A stretch of 64,000 nt of DNA from Fischerella sp. JS2 (GTDB taxonomy: Bacteria; Cyanobacteriota; Cyanobacteriia; Cyanobacteriales; Nostocaceae). The DNA lies in contig NZ_CP135918.1 in NCBI RefSeq assembly GCF_032393985.1, forward strand, positions 2,852,001 through 2,916,000, given 5' to 3'. Shown one piece after another: positions 44,142-54,537 of the stretch; position 1 is the first letter of the stretch, and each line of letters begins with the position of its first letter. The position numbers and the translations under genes are program-made. The notes beneath the pieces are model-generated. The model did no database searches. It saw only the letters and a program-made list of their open reading frames with translations, and was not told the DNA's origin.

Positions 44142-45122
44142 ATGAGTAATTCCCGTGTTTTGTGCCTGGGTGAAGTTTTGTTTGATTGTTTAGCTGATCA
44201 GTTGGGGCGATCACTTGAGGAGGTGGAGTCCTGGACTCCTTATCCGGGGGGAGCGCCAGCTAATGTAGCTTGTGCCTTAGTAAAACTGGATATACCAACG
44301 GGATTTATTGGTTGTGTAGGCGAAGATCAGCCAGGCCATGAACTGGTAGACTTACTGCAAAAAGTTGGTGTAGACGCAACAGGCGTACAGCGCCATCCAA
44401 CAGCACCGACGCGACAAGTTTATGTAGTTCGCTCTCTCGCAGGCGATCGCCACTTTGCCGGATTTGGACAGTACGACACCACAGAATTTGCTGATACCCG
44501 CCTGGAAGCTAATCAATTGCCAATCAAGCTATTTGAAGCAGCAGATTTTTTAGTCTTAGGTACTTTGGAATTAGCTTATCCAGAAAGTGGCAAAGCAATT
44601 CATCGGGCTTTGGAACTAGCGGAAGAATATAATCTCAAGGTCTTACTTGATGTGAATTGGCGTCCTGTGTTTTGGCCTAACCCTGATATAGCGCCGCAAA
44701 CAATTCGCGCCTTATTCAAGCAAGTCGATTTTCTCAAACTTTCACTAGAAGAAGCTGAATGGCTTTTTGACACCAGAAAACCCAGGGAAATTTTAAACCG
44801 TCTTGACTCCGTGGAGGGTGTGATAGTGACAAATGGGGAACACGGTTGTGCTTACTCATTTGAAGAACACGATGGTGAGTTACCTGCCTTTGCTGTTACT
44901 GTTGCTGATACAACTGGAGCAGGAGATAGTTTTGTTGCTGGGTTTATCTATCAAGTGCTTATGCATGGAATTAAAAGCTTGAGCGATCCAGTAAAAGCTA
45001 AACAAATTGTCACCTATGCCAGCGCTGTCGGAGCCTTAACCACAATGAAACCAGGAGCGATCGCATCTCAACCAACAAAAGAGGAAGTGGAAGCTTTTTT
45101 AAGTCAAGAAATAGGAGTGTAA
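44142..45122 (+). CDS. PfkB-family sugar kinase, probably fructokinase
   Basis: 326 aa. PfkB family signature 1 YPGGAPANVACALVKLDIPT and signature 2 DTTGAGDSFVAGFIYQ (catalytic Asp in GAGD) are complete. SRVLCLGEVLFDCLADQLG is the fructokinase-type start. Phosphorylation of fructose at the 6-OH is the likely reaction. It neighbours a convergent gluconokinase gene, suggesting a small sugar-salvage cluster. Confidence 0.9.
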   Translation: MSNSRVLCLGEVLFDCLADQLGRSLEEVESWTPYPGGAPANVACALVKLDIPTGFIGCVGEDQPGHELVDLLQKVGVDATGVQRHPTAPTRQVYVVRSLAGDRHFAGFGQYDTTEFADTRLEANQLPIKLFEAADFLVLGTLELAYPESGKAIHRALELAEEYNLKVLLDVNWRPVFWPNPDIAPQTIRALFKQVDFLKLSLEEAEWLFDTRKPREILNRLDSVEGVIVTNGEHGCAYSFEEHDGELPAFAVTVADTTGAGDSFVAGFIYQVLMHGIKSLSDPVKAKQIVTYASAVGALTTMKPGAIASQPTKEEVEAFLSQEIGV

Positions 45123-45199
45123 GGAGATAAGGATATAGACATCTAGGGGTGTGGGGATGTAGGGGATTTGTTGATTTGTAAGTATTGATTATTTGGTTT

Positions 45200-45685
45200 T
45201 TAAATCCCCAAACTCTGCCGAATATTTTGCACAATTACCTCTGGTGGTGCTGAAATATCTACATATAAAGCATCAGCAGGTTCTTCAAGAGTATCAAACT
45301 GACTCTTAAGGAGTTTTTCAGACATAAAGTGATTTTGTCGCTGAATCAGGCGTTTTTGAATTAAATTAAATGAACCTTTGAGATAAACTAACTTGATGCG
45401 TTCATCACCAATAAAAAAATACTGACGATAGCTTGCTTTGAGCGCAGAACACGCCAGTACTACATTTTGATTGTCTTCCAACCATTTTTTGATCGCTGCT
45501 TGTATGTCTTGCAGCCAGGGTAAGCGATCGCCATCATCTAGAGATATTCCACGCCGCATTTTGTCGATGTTTTCAGGCGAATGGAAATTATCAGCGTCAC
45601 TAAATTCCCAGTGCAAAGAATCTGCTAATAGTTTAGCGATGGTGCTTTTACCGGAACCGGAAACACCCATGACCAGAATTACCAT
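45200..45685 (-). CDS. gntK: Gluconokinase
   Basis: 161 aa, normal for GntK. P-loop VMGVSGSGKSTIAKLLAD (5-22), DADNFHSPENIDKMRRGISL (substrate site, 32-51), LDDGDRLPWL, then CSALKASYRQ and HFMSEKLLKSQFDTLE. It phosphorylates gluconate to 6-phosphogluconate for the oxidative pentose phosphate pathway. Convergent with the PfkB kinase. Confidence 0.93.
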   Translation of the reverse strand: MVILVMGVSGSGKSTIAKLLADSLHWEFSDADNFHSPENIDKMRRGISLDDGDRLPWLQDIQAAIKKWLEDNQNVVLACSALKASYRQYFFIGDERIKLVYLKGSFNLIQKRLIQRQNHFMSEKLLKSQFDTLEEPADALYVDISAPPEVIVQNIRQSLGI

Positions 45686-45896
45686 TTATTGTTTGTGTTC
45701 TTGCTGGTACTAATGTACTTATACTAGTAAAAACAATTTACTTTACTAAGCTTACAAACTTTTGGAAATTGCCCATAGTCCTCAAGAGTATCCGTAGCTA
45801 GAGACTAAGCCCCTTGTAAGGGTGTGGGAGTGTAAATGCTTTCCTTTTCCCTACACCTCTATACCTTTATTCCCCTACACCCCTATTTCTTGACAC

Positions 45897-46856
45897 ATGG
45901 CTAAATCACAAAAAAAGGAAGAAATTCTCTCTATCCTTTCTCAAATTTAAGAAAATCCTACCACAGAAGAAGCGATCGCCAGCTTGCGCCAAGTCCTCAA
46001 CAGTAAGTATTCTGTTGCCATCGCCAGATCCGCAAAGATAGTGGGTAAGTTTGCCATTGTTGAACTAATTCCTGATTTAGTAGCAGCTTTTACTCGGATG
46101 CTGGTCAATCCTACGGTAACAGATGGAGGTTGCCTAGCTAAAAAAGAAATTGCCCAAACACTTTACTACCTGGAATACAGCGACGAAAGCTTGTTTTTGC
46201 AAGGTATTAGGCACGTGCAGATGGAACCAGTTTGGGGAGGTAAAGAAGATACTGCTGCCCATCTACGGGGAATATGTGCCTTAGGTTTGGTGAGGATGAA
46301 CTACGCGGATGTGATGAACGAACTAGCAGATTTGCTAGCTGATTCTAAACCAGAAGCTAGGGTTGCTGCTGCCCGTGCGATCGCCTACAGTACCAATCCC
46401 CAGGGTGTATCATTATTGCGTTTGAAAGTCCGTCTTGGTGATTCAGCACCTGAAGTTTTATCCGAGTGTTTCACAGCCCTGTTGCAACTTGCTCCCCAGC
46501 AGTCACTCCCTTTAGTTGCTAGTTTCCTGTTTGCCCCAGAGGAGCAAGTTTGTGAACTAGCAGCCCTAGCGTTAGGTGAATCCAGATTAGATGCAGCATT
46601 TGCTACACTCAAAAGTTGGTGGGAACAAACAAAAAATGTAGAACTATCTCGAACTGGACTGTTAGCGATCGCCATGTTGCGAAACGAGCCAGCATTTGAG
46701 TTTTTAATATTACTGATTACTGAGGGTAAAAACTTAGATGCTAAGAATGCGATCGCTGCTTTAAGTATTTATCAAAATGATTTGGAACTGTGGAAACGAG
46801 TTCGTGGGGCAGTGGAACAGCGAGGAGATGTTAGGTTACTGCAAGAGATTAAGTGA
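45897..46856 (+). pseudogene. HEAT-repeat protein gene interrupted by an in-frame stop
   Basis: From ATG 45897 the frame reads MAKSQKKEEILSILSQI, then TAA at 45948-45950 (codon 18), then continues in the same frame ENPTTEEAIASLRQVLNSKY to 46856. Without the stop it would be 319 aa. The remainder has HEAT-like repeats (ARVAAARAIAYSTNPQGVSL, VCELAALALGESRLDAAF) and looks unconstrained by decay otherwise. One base (for example TCA to TAA) explains the stop. Either a recent pseudogene, translation restart at TTG 45984, or a sequencing error. Confidence 0.75.
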
Positions 46857-47226
46857 AATAATTTATGATTTGGGTTGAAGGTATGACAAATATCATGTTT
46901 TAAAAATCGACCACCGATGCACACCGATGGACACAGATAGGTCATGCGTTGGTAGCTAATTTTGTATTGTATATTTTTGGTTGCTGTCTTCTAATTTTTC
47001 TCATCAGCTGATTCAATAATGTAATACCAAATTGCGATAGTTAGTATTGTTTGAAATTGCTGGAATAGCCTTTTAGCAAAGACTCCCAATCTAAAATCCA
47101 AAATCCGTCTTGAAAAGCTTTGAGCCTCGCTACCGCTTTTTGCGCTTACGCTAACGGAGGAAACCTCCGCACCCTAGCCTTAAGCCACTTTGTGTCTACA
47201 AACTTTTCGCAAAATCCAAAATTGGT
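46857..47226. other. Gap with short dispersed repeats
   Basis: Holds an ACCGATGCACACCGATGG element (near 46910; related ones near 24080-24140) and a hairpin repeat CGGAGG-AAA-CCTCCG near 47155. No gene seen. It precedes the AraC gene. Confidence 0.55.
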
Positions 47227-48135
47227 ATGAGAGTTATGTTAAAGACAGAGCATGAATCCTGTGCTGTAGAAAAGGCAATTTTAGAAAGCTTCAATCGTCA
47301 ATCTCTACTATCCAACGACGATTCGGGTTGGGGCGGTATTCGCTTTCAGTTCACTTATAGCAGGAGTGCCAGTGCGTTGCCAGATGAGGTGATCTTTCCG
47401 GCAAATGCGATTCATATTTATACAGATTTATCGTCTGGGTATGTTGTTGAAGCGCGAATTAATGGACGATTACAAAAAAGCTCCATTGTTACGGGTGATA
47501 GTCTAATCATTCCACGCGGCACAGCTTATTGGCAATCAGACAACCAAAAAAGCAAAGGCATTACCTTAGGTTTTAATTCCGATTTTCTTGCCCGCACTCT
47601 TTCGGAATCGATTGACCTGGGTTGTGTTGAACTTCTTCCTCAATTTCCAGCGTTTGATCCGTTAATTTATCAAATTGGGCTGGCGCTGAAAACTGAACTA
47701 GAACAGAATCGGTATTCTAGCCGCTTATATGCTGAATCTGCGGCAACGTTTCTTGTTACCCATCTTTTCCACCACTACGCCTTTGGCAAACAAAAGGAGC
47801 AAATTACAACAAGTGGCTTGCCTAAGTATAAATTACAACAGGTCATTGATTACATCCATGCCAACCTTGAATGCAATATTAGCTTGAGTGAATTGGCTTT
47901 TTTGGCTCAGATGAGTTTGTCTCACTTTTCTCGATTATTCAAACAATCAACAGGATACTCACCTCATCAGTTTGTCATCAAGTGTCGAGTTGAACGTGCG
48001 AGAGAACTTCTCCTTAAAAGTGACTTATCAATTGCGGATATTACTTATAAGGTCGGCTTTGCTAATCAGGGGCATTTAACCAGCCATTTCAAGCGCCTGC
48101 TGGGAGTCACACCTAAGGTCGTTCGAGAAAAATAG
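47227..48135 (+). CDS. AraC-family transcriptional regulator
   Basis: 302 aa. The C-terminal 100 residues form the double helix-turn-helix: ISLSELAFLAQMSLSHFSRL and IADITYKVGFANQGHLTSHF, followed by KRLLGVTPKVVRE. The N-terminal 190 residues are a sensor domain with a cupin-like HIYTDLSSGYVVEARINGR and IIPRGTAYW. Ligand unknown. It may regulate the GFA gene 118 nt downstream on the same strand. ATG 47236 is an alternative start. Confidence 0.88.
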   Translation: MRVMLKTEHESCAVEKAILESFNRQSLLSNDDSGWGGIRFQFTYSRSASALPDEVIFPANAIHIYTDLSSGYVVEARINGRLQKSSIVTGDSLIIPRGTAYWQSDNQKSKGITLGFNSDFLARTLSESIDLGCVELLPQFPAFDPLIYQIGLALKTELEQNRYSSRLYAESAATFLVTHLFHHYAFGKQKEQITTSGLPKYKLQQVIDYIHANLECNISLSELAFLAQMSLSHFSRLFKQSTGYSPHQFVIKCRVERARELLLKSDLSIADITYKVGFANQGHLTSHFKRLLGVTPKVVREK

Positions 48136-48253
48136 CAAAAACCTGTAAAAAAAGTAAAAACTTGTAAGACCAAATAAGAGTGCGATCGCTACTTTGGAAT
48201 TAAGGACACAGATAGTATTTGCGTCAAAGAATCAACATAGGAGAGATATTCTT

Positions 48254-48682
48254 ATGTCCACCAAATTTACTGGCGGTTGTCTGTGCGGATCTGTCCGTTA
48301 CGAATGTTCAGCCGAACCCATTGGCATGGGGAATTGCCATTGTCGCGATTGTCAACGGGCAACAGGAAGTGCCTATGCCTCTGGGCTTCTCGTGCCGCAA
48401 AGTGCAGTCACTATCACCGGAGATGTGAAATATTATGATGTGATTGGTGATAGTGGAAGCACTGTTAGTCGTGGTTTTTGCCCGAACTGTGGTTCGCTAT
48501 TATTTAGCAAGCCCCCGAATCCTGAGCTTATGGGCATTTTAGCAGGAAGTCTCGATGATCCAAGCTGGTTCAAACCTACAATGGATATTTACACAGCTAG
48601 CGCCCAGCCTTGGGATTACATGAACCCGGATCTACCCAAATTTGCCAAAATGCCATTGATGCCAACCGATGCACATACATAG
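48254..48682 (+). CDS. GFA-family (CENP-V/formaldehyde-activating-like) zinc protein
   Basis: 142 aa. Zinc-ligand cysteines are in GGCLCGSVRY, GNCHCRDCQRATGSAY and FCPNCGSLLF, the complete GFA pattern. The family includes a disputed glutathione-dependent formaldehyde-activating enzyme; real substrates are mostly unknown. ATG 48254 is chosen because AGGAGAG lies at 48239-48245; upstream in-frame codons do not match the family. Confidence 0.9.
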   Translation: MSTKFTGGCLCGSVRYECSAEPIGMGNCHCRDCQRATGSAYASGLLVPQSAVTITGDVKYYDVIGDSGSTVSRGFCPNCGSLLFSKPPNPELMGILAGSLDDPSWFKPTMDIYTASAQPWDYMNPDLPKFAKMPLMPTDAHT

Positions 48683-48713
48683 ATTGACTGTATGCATTGA
48701 TGCTTTCGATCTT

Positions 48714-49322
48714 TTAGCTGGCAGCGACTTTACTCCAACTCAAGTACGGTAATTTTGCTGCTGTTGCCCGAATTTGGTCTGTCTGTGCTACCAACTGCCC
48801 GCAAGCATCCCAAGTACCGGAAACAAACATATTTTTCGCACCTTCTCCCATTGAGATGGGGGCAGAAAAATCACCATATTGCACCAGCATGGTTTCTAAA
48901 TTAACTGTCACAGACGCTAGGGGATTAGCAGCAATGAGTTCTTGCAGTTGTTTGACGGTGGTAGAATCAGCAGTAACGCAGGGAATGCCCATCGCTACAC
49001 AGTTGCCAAAAAAGATTTCCGCAAAGCTTTCACCTACTAATGCTTGAATACCCCATTTTGCGATCGCTTGGGGTGCATGTTCCCGTGAAGAACCACAACC
49101 AAAGTTACGGTTTACTACTAAAATCTTTGCGCCTTGATACTGCACTTGATCAAAAACATGTTCTCCTTTGAGTGCAGCGCGATCGTCAGCAAATACATGT
49201 TCACCCAAACCATCAAAGGTAACACAGCGCAAAAAACGGGCAGGAATAATGCGGTCAGTATCAATATCATCACCCAGCAAAGGAATACCACGACCGGAAA
49301 CAGCTTTAACTTCACTTACCAT
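48714..49322 (-). CDS. leuD: 3-isopropylmalate dehydratase small subunit LeuD
   Basis: 202 aa. [20 protein letters not shown] (residues 9-28), [14 protein letters not shown] and [15 protein letters not shown] are hallmark LeuD blocks. With LeuC it isomerises 2-isopropylmalate to 3-isopropylmalate in leucine synthesis. ATG 49322 ([10 protein letters not shown]) is the family start; a longer reading through the repeat to 49385 gives nonsense residues. Lies 142 nt after leuC. Confidence 0.95.
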   Translation of the reverse strand: MVSEVKAVSGRGIPLLGDDIDTDRIIPARFLRCVTFDGLGEHVFADDRAALKGEHVFDQVQYQGAKILVVNRNFGCGSSREHAPQAIAKWGIQALVGESFAEIFFGNCVAMGIPCVTADSTTVKQLQELIAANPLASVTVNLETMLVQYGDFSAPISMGEGAKNMFVSGTWDACGQLVAQTDQIRATAAKLPYLSWSKVAAS

Positions 49323-49338
49323 AAGATTCTTAATTAGG

Positions 49339-49460
49339 GAATAAGGGATTGGGGATAAGGGAGACAGGGGAGACAAGAAAGACAAGGGAGAAGGGGAAAC
49401 AAGGGAGACAGGGGAAAAAGTATTTTACCCGATCTACCAATCACCGATCCCCGATCCCTG
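49339..49460 (-). repeat. Repeat-filled leuC-leuD spacer
   Basis: On the forward strand, runs of AAGGGAGACAGGGGAGACAAG and similar purine-only units, then CCGATCCCTGATCCC units. The same GGGAGACAAG type appears inside yraN, the acylase gene, near 41084 and next to dndD. Confidence 0.8.
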
Positions 49461-49464
49461 ATCC

Positions 49465-50868
49465 CTACAACAACTCGCGCACATCGAAGACTTTACCTTT
49501 GACCGCCGCCGCCGCCACCATTGCCGGACTCATCAACAAAGTCCGACCAGAGGCGGAACCCTGCCGACCTTTGAAGTTGCGGTTAGAAGAAGAAGCGCTG
49601 AGTTGCCGTCCCTGGAGTTTGTCAGGATTCATGGCTAAACACATCGAACATCCGGGTTCGCGCCATTCAAAACCTGCTGCTTGGAAGATTTGATCTAGTC
49701 CTTCTGCTTCTGCTTGTTGTTTCACCCGTTCGGAACCAGGGACAACAAAAGCTTTGACTCCCTGGGCAACCTGACGCCCTTTGACAACTTTGGCAGCTTC
49801 TCGCAAATCGCTAATCCTGCCGTTGGTACAGCTGCCAATAAAGCAGACATCGACTTTTGTGCCGAGTATGGGTTGACCTGGTGCTAGATCCATATAGATG
49901 TAAGCTTCTTCGGCAATTTGGCGGTCTTCTTCTGGTAGTTGTTCGGCGGAGGGTACAAACTGGTTAACGCCGATACCTTGACCGGGTGTAATGCCCCAAG
50001 TAACGGTAGGGGGAATGTCGGCGGCGTCAAACACTACGACATCATCGTACTCGGCATCAGCATCGCTGTTGATCGACTCCCACCAGGCAACTGCTTTGTC
50101 CCAGTTTACACCTTTAGGAGCAAAGTCTCTGCCCTTAAGGTATGCGTAAGTGACTTGATCTGGATTAATGTAACCGCAACGCGCACCGCCTTCAATAGAC
50201 ATATTACAGACGGTCATCCGTTCTTCCATGTTCATTTGCTCAAAGGTAGTGCCTGCGTATTCATAGGCATATCCTACACCACCTTTCACACCAAGGGTAC
50301 GAATGATATGCAGGATGACATCTTTGGCATATACACCTGGTTTGAGAGTGCCGTTAACTTCGATTTTGCGGACTTTGAGTTTAGATAAGGCTAGGGTTTG
50401 GGAGGCGAGAACATCGCGGACTTGGCTAGTACCGATCCCAAACGCGATCGCACCAAATGCACCATGAGTTGAAGTATGGCTATCTCCACAAGCGATCGTC
50501 ATCCCTGGTTGGGTGAGTCCTTGTTCTGGTGCTATCACATGCACAATACCCTGATTACCAGAACCGATATTATGGAAGGTAATGCCATTTTCTTTACAGT
50601 TCTGCTCTAGCGCCTGCATCATTTCCTCTGCTAGGGCATCAACAAAAGGACGTGCCTGATTAGTTGTCGGCACAATATGGTCAACCGTCGCAACTGTCCG
50701 CTCTGGAAATAATACCTTTAAACCCCGCTCCCTTAACATAGCAAAGGCTTGGGGACTAGTAACTTCATGAATCAGGTGTAGTCCTATAAATAGTTGTGTT
50801 TGTCCTGAAGGAAGTATGCCAACAGTGTGCAAGTCCCAAACTTTATCAAACAGTGTGCCTTTGCTCAT
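49465..50868 (-). CDS. leuC: 3-isopropylmalate dehydratase large subunit LeuC
   Basis: 467 aa, aconitase family. [13 protein letters not shown] start, [20 protein letters not shown], then cluster cysteines in [14 protein letters not shown] and [13 protein letters not shown] (three [4Fe-4S] ligands). [20 protein letters not shown] is the substrate-binding end block. ATG 50868 is the family start; ATG 50895 would add nine residues. First gene of leuCD. Confidence 0.96.
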   Translation of the reverse strand: MSKGTLFDKVWDLHTVGILPSGQTQLFIGLHLIHEVTSPQAFAMLRERGLKVLFPERTVATVDHIVPTTNQARPFVDALAEEMMQALEQNCKENGITFHNIGSGNQGIVHVIAPEQGLTQPGMTIACGDSHTSTHGAFGAIAFGIGTSQVRDVLASQTLALSKLKVRKIEVNGTLKPGVYAKDVILHIIRTLGVKGGVGYAYEYAGTTFEQMNMEERMTVCNMSIEGGARCGYINPDQVTYAYLKGRDFAPKGVNWDKAVAWWESINSDADAEYDDVVVFDAADIPPTVTWGITPGQGIGVNQFVPSAEQLPEEDRQIAEEAYIYMDLAPGQPILGTKVDVCFIGSCTNGRISDLREAAKVVKGRQVAQGVKAFVVPGSERVKQQAEAEGLDQIFQAAGFEWREPGCSMCLAMNPDKLQGRQLSASSSNRNFKGRQGSASGRTLLMSPAMVAAAAVKGKVFDVRELL

Positions 50869-51365
50869 ACTTGAATCTGTTTTAAGCCGTCGCATTTTTT
50901 AGATGGTATCAAAAATAATGAATCCCGATAAGCTGAATGCCCATGGCAAGAGCTTTTTATTACCCTTCTAAATTAAAGGGTTGCGTCTAATTACACCCTT
51001 GCCTTAATCACCACAATAAAAAAGCTGGTTAATAATGTCCAATATATTTTAGTTGTCTAACTAATACTTAAAAAATATGAATAACTAAAATTCTGTTTTG
51101 AAAATAGGGAACAGGGAATAGGAAAGAGGTATTTTCATCCTTGTCTGTCTTGAAAATAGGAATTGGCCCTTTCCTTGTGCCCTTTGCCTTTCTTTGTCCC
51201 CCTATATCTGGAGAGTTAGTTTTCTATACCATAAAATGACATTTTCTGTAGTCTACTTAACGACAATTTTATAAAAAATAGCATACACTAGGAGATGTAA
51301 GCCTTCCCCAAGGCATGAAACGCAGAAGGATATCGAGAAGATCGATATACCAGGAGGAAATTTTT
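50869..51365. other. Divergent gap between leuC and the dioxygenase gene
   Basis: No gene. AT-rich, with two diverged copies of a TTGAAAATAGG stretch near 51094 and 51150 and CCCTTTGCC repeats. Promoters for both neighbours must lie here; a leucine-responsive leader peptide was not found. Confidence 0.5.
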
Positions 51366-52034
51366 ATGCAAAGAGTCCTGGGATCAACAGAATTGGAATA
51401 TGCCTTTTTATTTACTCTCAGAAAGGTAAACTCCATAAGCACAGAAGGTTTTCAACCATTTTTTAATAACTTACCTGTTGACCCTTACATTAAAGGTAAC
51501 TATCGTACCAGGAGGCTATCTCGTTTCATAGTTTCTCAAGATAAATTAATCAAATTGCCTCATGGTTATTTATTTCAAAGCAAAGATTACAATCCCTTAG
51601 TGGGTGATATCAAAAGAGAGTTTGCAGAATTAGATGATGCACTCATAGAACTAGATATATTTAAAAACCTAGTTTTAGCATTTAGTGACTCTTGTAAACT
51701 GCACCCAGAAGCAGAAATAGGAGTGCATCAAATCAGAACTACTTGTTCACCAGATAATTTTGGTAATCCTGCACCTGAAGGTATCCATCGAGATGGTACT
51801 GATTTTATCGGCATCTTTTCTGTTGATAGACAAAATATACTCGGTGGAGAAACCCATTTATACACTCCCAAAAAAGAAAAGCCTGTTTTCAATAAAATTC
51901 TCTATCCAGGAGAATTACTACTAATTAACGATCATCAATTCTATCACTTTACTACTCCTATTAAACCTAGAACTGACGGGGTAGGAACAAGAGACGTTTT
52001 TGTATTAACTTCACCAAGTTTGCTTTCGGATTAG
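51366..52034 (+). CDS. 2OG-Fe(II) dioxygenase-family protein (PF10014-like)
   Basis: 222 aa from ATG 51366, which has a strong AGGAGG at 51352-51357. The iron motif HxD is H141/D143 in GIHRDGTDF, the distal His lies in NDHQFYHFTTP, and TRDVFVLTSP holds a likely 2-oxoglutarate-binding Arg. Members such as isoleucine dioxygenase hydroxylate free amino acids, so an amino-acid hydroxylase is plausible; the substrate is not shown. Its convergent neighbour is a DUF711 gene. Confidence 0.83.
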   Translation: MQRVLGSTELEYAFLFTLRKVNSISTEGFQPFFNNLPVDPYIKGNYRTRRLSRFIVSQDKLIKLPHGYLFQSKDYNPLVGDIKREFAELDDALIELDIFKNLVLAFSDSCKLHPEAEIGVHQIRTTCSPDNFGNPAPEGIHRDGTDFIGIFSVDRQNILGGETHLYTPKKEKPVFNKILYPGELLLINDHQFYHFTTPIKPRTDGVGTRDVFVLTSPSLLSD

Positions 52035-52052
52035 ATAGTGGTTAGTTGTTAA

Positions 52053-52104
52053 TAGTTAGTAGTAAATAAATATCCACTAACCAATCACCACTAACTACTA
52101 ACTA
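52053..52104. terminator. STRR hairpin between convergent genes
   Basis: TAGTTAGTAGT at 52053-52063 pairs perfectly with ACTACTAACTA at 52094-52104. It lies between the dioxygenase stop (52034) and the DUF711 stop (52114) and is made wholly of heptads. Confidence 0.5.
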
Positions 52105-52113
52105 CTCACAAGT

Positions 52114-53265
52114 TTAATCAACAGCAAATATTTTACAATCTACAAGATATGGGGAATTGAAAGCAGTCATTTCCCCAGCTTTTTTACCTGGAATTGGAAA
52201 TAATCTTGCAGATAAAGGTTTATCTAGTTTCATAGCTAAAGTTGCCATATCCATTAATATTGCTGTAATCTTTTCGATAGAAATATCACCAGGTATGGGA
52301 ACTGTATCAAGTCCACAACCACAAACAGCTGAATATAGTAGTAAATTAGTAATATTGTAAGTTTGTTCATTTGCTCTGGCTGCTAAGCCTACATCTTCAC
52401 AAACAGGAAGCATCAAACCAGAATAACCACAGATTTTCACTGGTATACTTTTTAAAACACGAGTTAACATTCCAGAAACCGTGAGTGTACCTTGATAGCC
52501 AAATTTGCTATCCATTAATTGCTCGTAAGCAAAGGCAATACTTGCTTGTTTATTCAATGGTGGCGCTAGTGATGTATCAATACCGTTGTAAGTGATGCCC
52601 AATTTTGCCGATATTTTTTCAGCATGATCTGCTAATTTTGTTAATTCTTCTGCTAAAAGCGATCGCAAACTTTTTTCTGCTATTTGAATACTATTGTTAG
52701 CGAGAGTAAAACTTTGCATTACCAAGTCGCTACACTCTATACCAAGAGCAAAAGATGTATCACCTTCATGATATGCAGTCGGAAAAAATGGTATACCTGA
52801 GTTGCAGTTTGCCCAAGCACAAAACCGAAAGTTACCATAACCATTTTCAGTTTCTTGGGAAATACGTTTAATCGCTTTTGCAGATTCTAAAGTACTCTTA
52901 AAGTTAATACCAGTTTCTTTGTCGCCAATTTTTGAGGAAGAATAAATAATAGATGTGCTTTTATTAATTTCTGGAATAATAGCTATATTTTCAGGTTGAC
53001 TAGCATATCCAATGTTAAAGAAACTTATATTAAGATCTTTACATAATTGTTCTATTTTCTGAATAATATTAACTATCTCGTTTCTCGAAAAGTTTTTGAG
53101 ATATTTTTCCCATGAATTCGTAGCAATCCTTGTTGTTTGAACTTCATAACCGAATTGCTCAAATAAATTTTTTGCTTGCTGGTTAAATTCTGCTGCTTGC
53201 TTGATTTTATCTCGATCATGAGGAGAATCTAAGGAAATACCTGTAGTAATCGCTCTAATTATCAT
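52114..53265 (-). CDS. DUF711-family protein
   Basis: 383 aa. IIRAITTGISLDSPHDRDKI at the start, FRFCAWANCNSGIPFFPTAY and VKICGYSGLMLPVCEDVGLA with GCGLDTVPIPGDISIEKITA fit DUF711, a family of PFL-like fold with unknown activity. Cys-containing motifs may be catalytic. No signal peptide. Start ATG 53265. Convergent with the dioxygenase gene. Confidence 0.82.
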   Translation of the reverse strand: MIIRAITTGISLDSPHDRDKIKQAAEFNQQAKNLFEQFGYEVQTTRIATNSWEKYLKNFSRNEIVNIIQKIEQLCKDLNISFFNIGYASQPENIAIIPEINKSTSIIYSSSKIGDKETGINFKSTLESAKAIKRISQETENGYGNFRFCAWANCNSGIPFFPTAYHEGDTSFALGIECSDLVMQSFTLANNSIQIAEKSLRSLLAEELTKLADHAEKISAKLGITYNGIDTSLAPPLNKQASIAFAYEQLMDSKFGYQGTLTVSGMLTRVLKSIPVKICGYSGLMLPVCEDVGLAARANEQTYNITNLLLYSAVCGCGLDTVPIPGDISIEKITAILMDMATLAMKLDKPLSARLFPIPGKKAGEMTAFNSPYLVDCKIFAVD

Positions 53266-53580
53266 ATTTAAATGAAGTAAGTCACCGCAAATAAAGGTAA
53301 TTATTCGTCATTTGTCATTGGGTAGGGACAAAGCATTTGTACTAGTACATTCAATTTTGTTGTCAAAATACATATACAAATACTTTGCCCTTATAGGCAT
53401 GTTTATTTCTACTTACCTACTTGTGAATTCACTAAGTTAATAATGCGTAATGGAGAAAACCAACAATTTATTACCAAGTTTCTAATTACTACTTTAGCGA
53501 CTAACAGGCAATTTATCTGTATCATCGGTGTTTATCCCCCCTCTGTCGGAGGGAGGAATGAGACATAAAAGCATTGAACT
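53266..53580. other. Gap without recognised gene
   Basis: AT-rich and mostly unique, with a TCATTTGTCATTGGG repeat fragment near 53308. Nothing else seen. Confidence 0.45.
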
Positions 53581-54537
53581 TTACCAAAACATATGATTGA
53601 GAAAGTGGTGTAATAACTTTGGTTCTTTTGGTTCTTGATAGTCTTTCGGTAATAAATCCGTTAGCGCCGCTTGTAACTCATCTAATAATGCTTGTACCTG
53701 CTGTGCTTTAGGACGGCCAGATTGAGATAAGATGATCGGATTGCCAAAACGAACGGTTAATTCTTTGCGGAGATACAGGTCTTGTGTACCGATTAAGACT
53801 ACAGGTAAAATTGGTACTCCAGCACGCAAGGCATAAATAGCTACACCACGTTTGAGAGGAACTGACAACTGAGCTTCAGTATTGCCTAGTCTTCCTTCTG
53901 GAAATAGAATAACGCTTTCTCCACGGGCAAAAATGCCTTGAACAATTCGATCTAGTCGCCGCATAATTTCTATAGAGTTTCCTGTAGGAACATATTTTTC
54001 TATAGCATCTGCTAATTCAGCTAGATCTTTATGTCCAATCTTTGCTGCTTGGATTATTGCTAATTCTTCTTTCCAAATCCGTTCTACAGGTATAACTCCC
54101 TTAGCAAAATGCAGAAATTGCCGTTTCCACCACTGGTTGTAAAGGGTACGAGCATCGCCCAAAATATGGCAGAAGGGACGAGGTGGTAATTCTGACAGTA
54201 ATAAAAATGGATCAATATGATTCAGATGGTTAGCTGCAACTAACACTGGTTGAGCAGGAATCCGTTCTGAAAAATCAACTTTCACCCGAAATAAGGTATG
54301 AATAAGAGTCCGCAGTACCTTGCGCCGTAACTCACCACTAACTCTGTGTTCTGAACCACCTTCCGCGACAGCTTCCGCCGATAGTAGCGCTTGGCGGATC
54401 ATTTCATTAGCATGGCGATCGCGTGCATAAGCAACACCTTCTTTTGCACGTTGAATTGTGGCTTCTGTTATTGGTGGCAAAACAGGTTCTTGTGCATCAT
54501 TAGAATCTGGGTGAGGAATCAGCGGACTGTTGGACAT
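53581..54537 (-). CDS. Lysophospholipid/glycerol-phosphate acyltransferase (PlsC family)
   Basis: 318 aa. Catalytic HX4D is H104-D109 in ANHLNHIDPF; the second motif LFPEGRLG is near 217 and the PVVLIGTQDLY block follows. The enzyme acylates lysophosphatidate or a similar acceptor in membrane lipid synthesis. ATG 54537 (MSNSPLIP) is preferred; the frame extends to 54600 without support. The N-terminal 90 residues are a helical extension. Confidence 0.88.
   Translation of the reverse strand: MSNSPLIPHPDSNDAQEPVLPPITEATIQRAKEGVAYARDRHANEMIRQALLSAEAVAEGGSEHRVSGELRRKVLRTLIHTLFRVKVDFSERIPAQPVLVAANHLNHIDPFLLLSELPPRPFCHILGDARTLYNQWWKRQFLHFAKGVIPVERIWKEELAIIQAAKIGHKDLAELADAIEKYVPTGNSIEIMRRLDRIVQGIFARGESVILFPEGRLGNTEAQLSVPLKRGVAIYALRAGVPILPVVLIGTQDLYLRKELTVRFGNPIILSQSGRPKAQQVQALLDELQAALTDLLPKDYQEPKEPKLLHHFLNHMFW

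Noticed and set aside
49939-50388. 149-codon plus-strand frame inside leuC
   Set aside because: Antisense shadow of a highly conserved enzyme gene.
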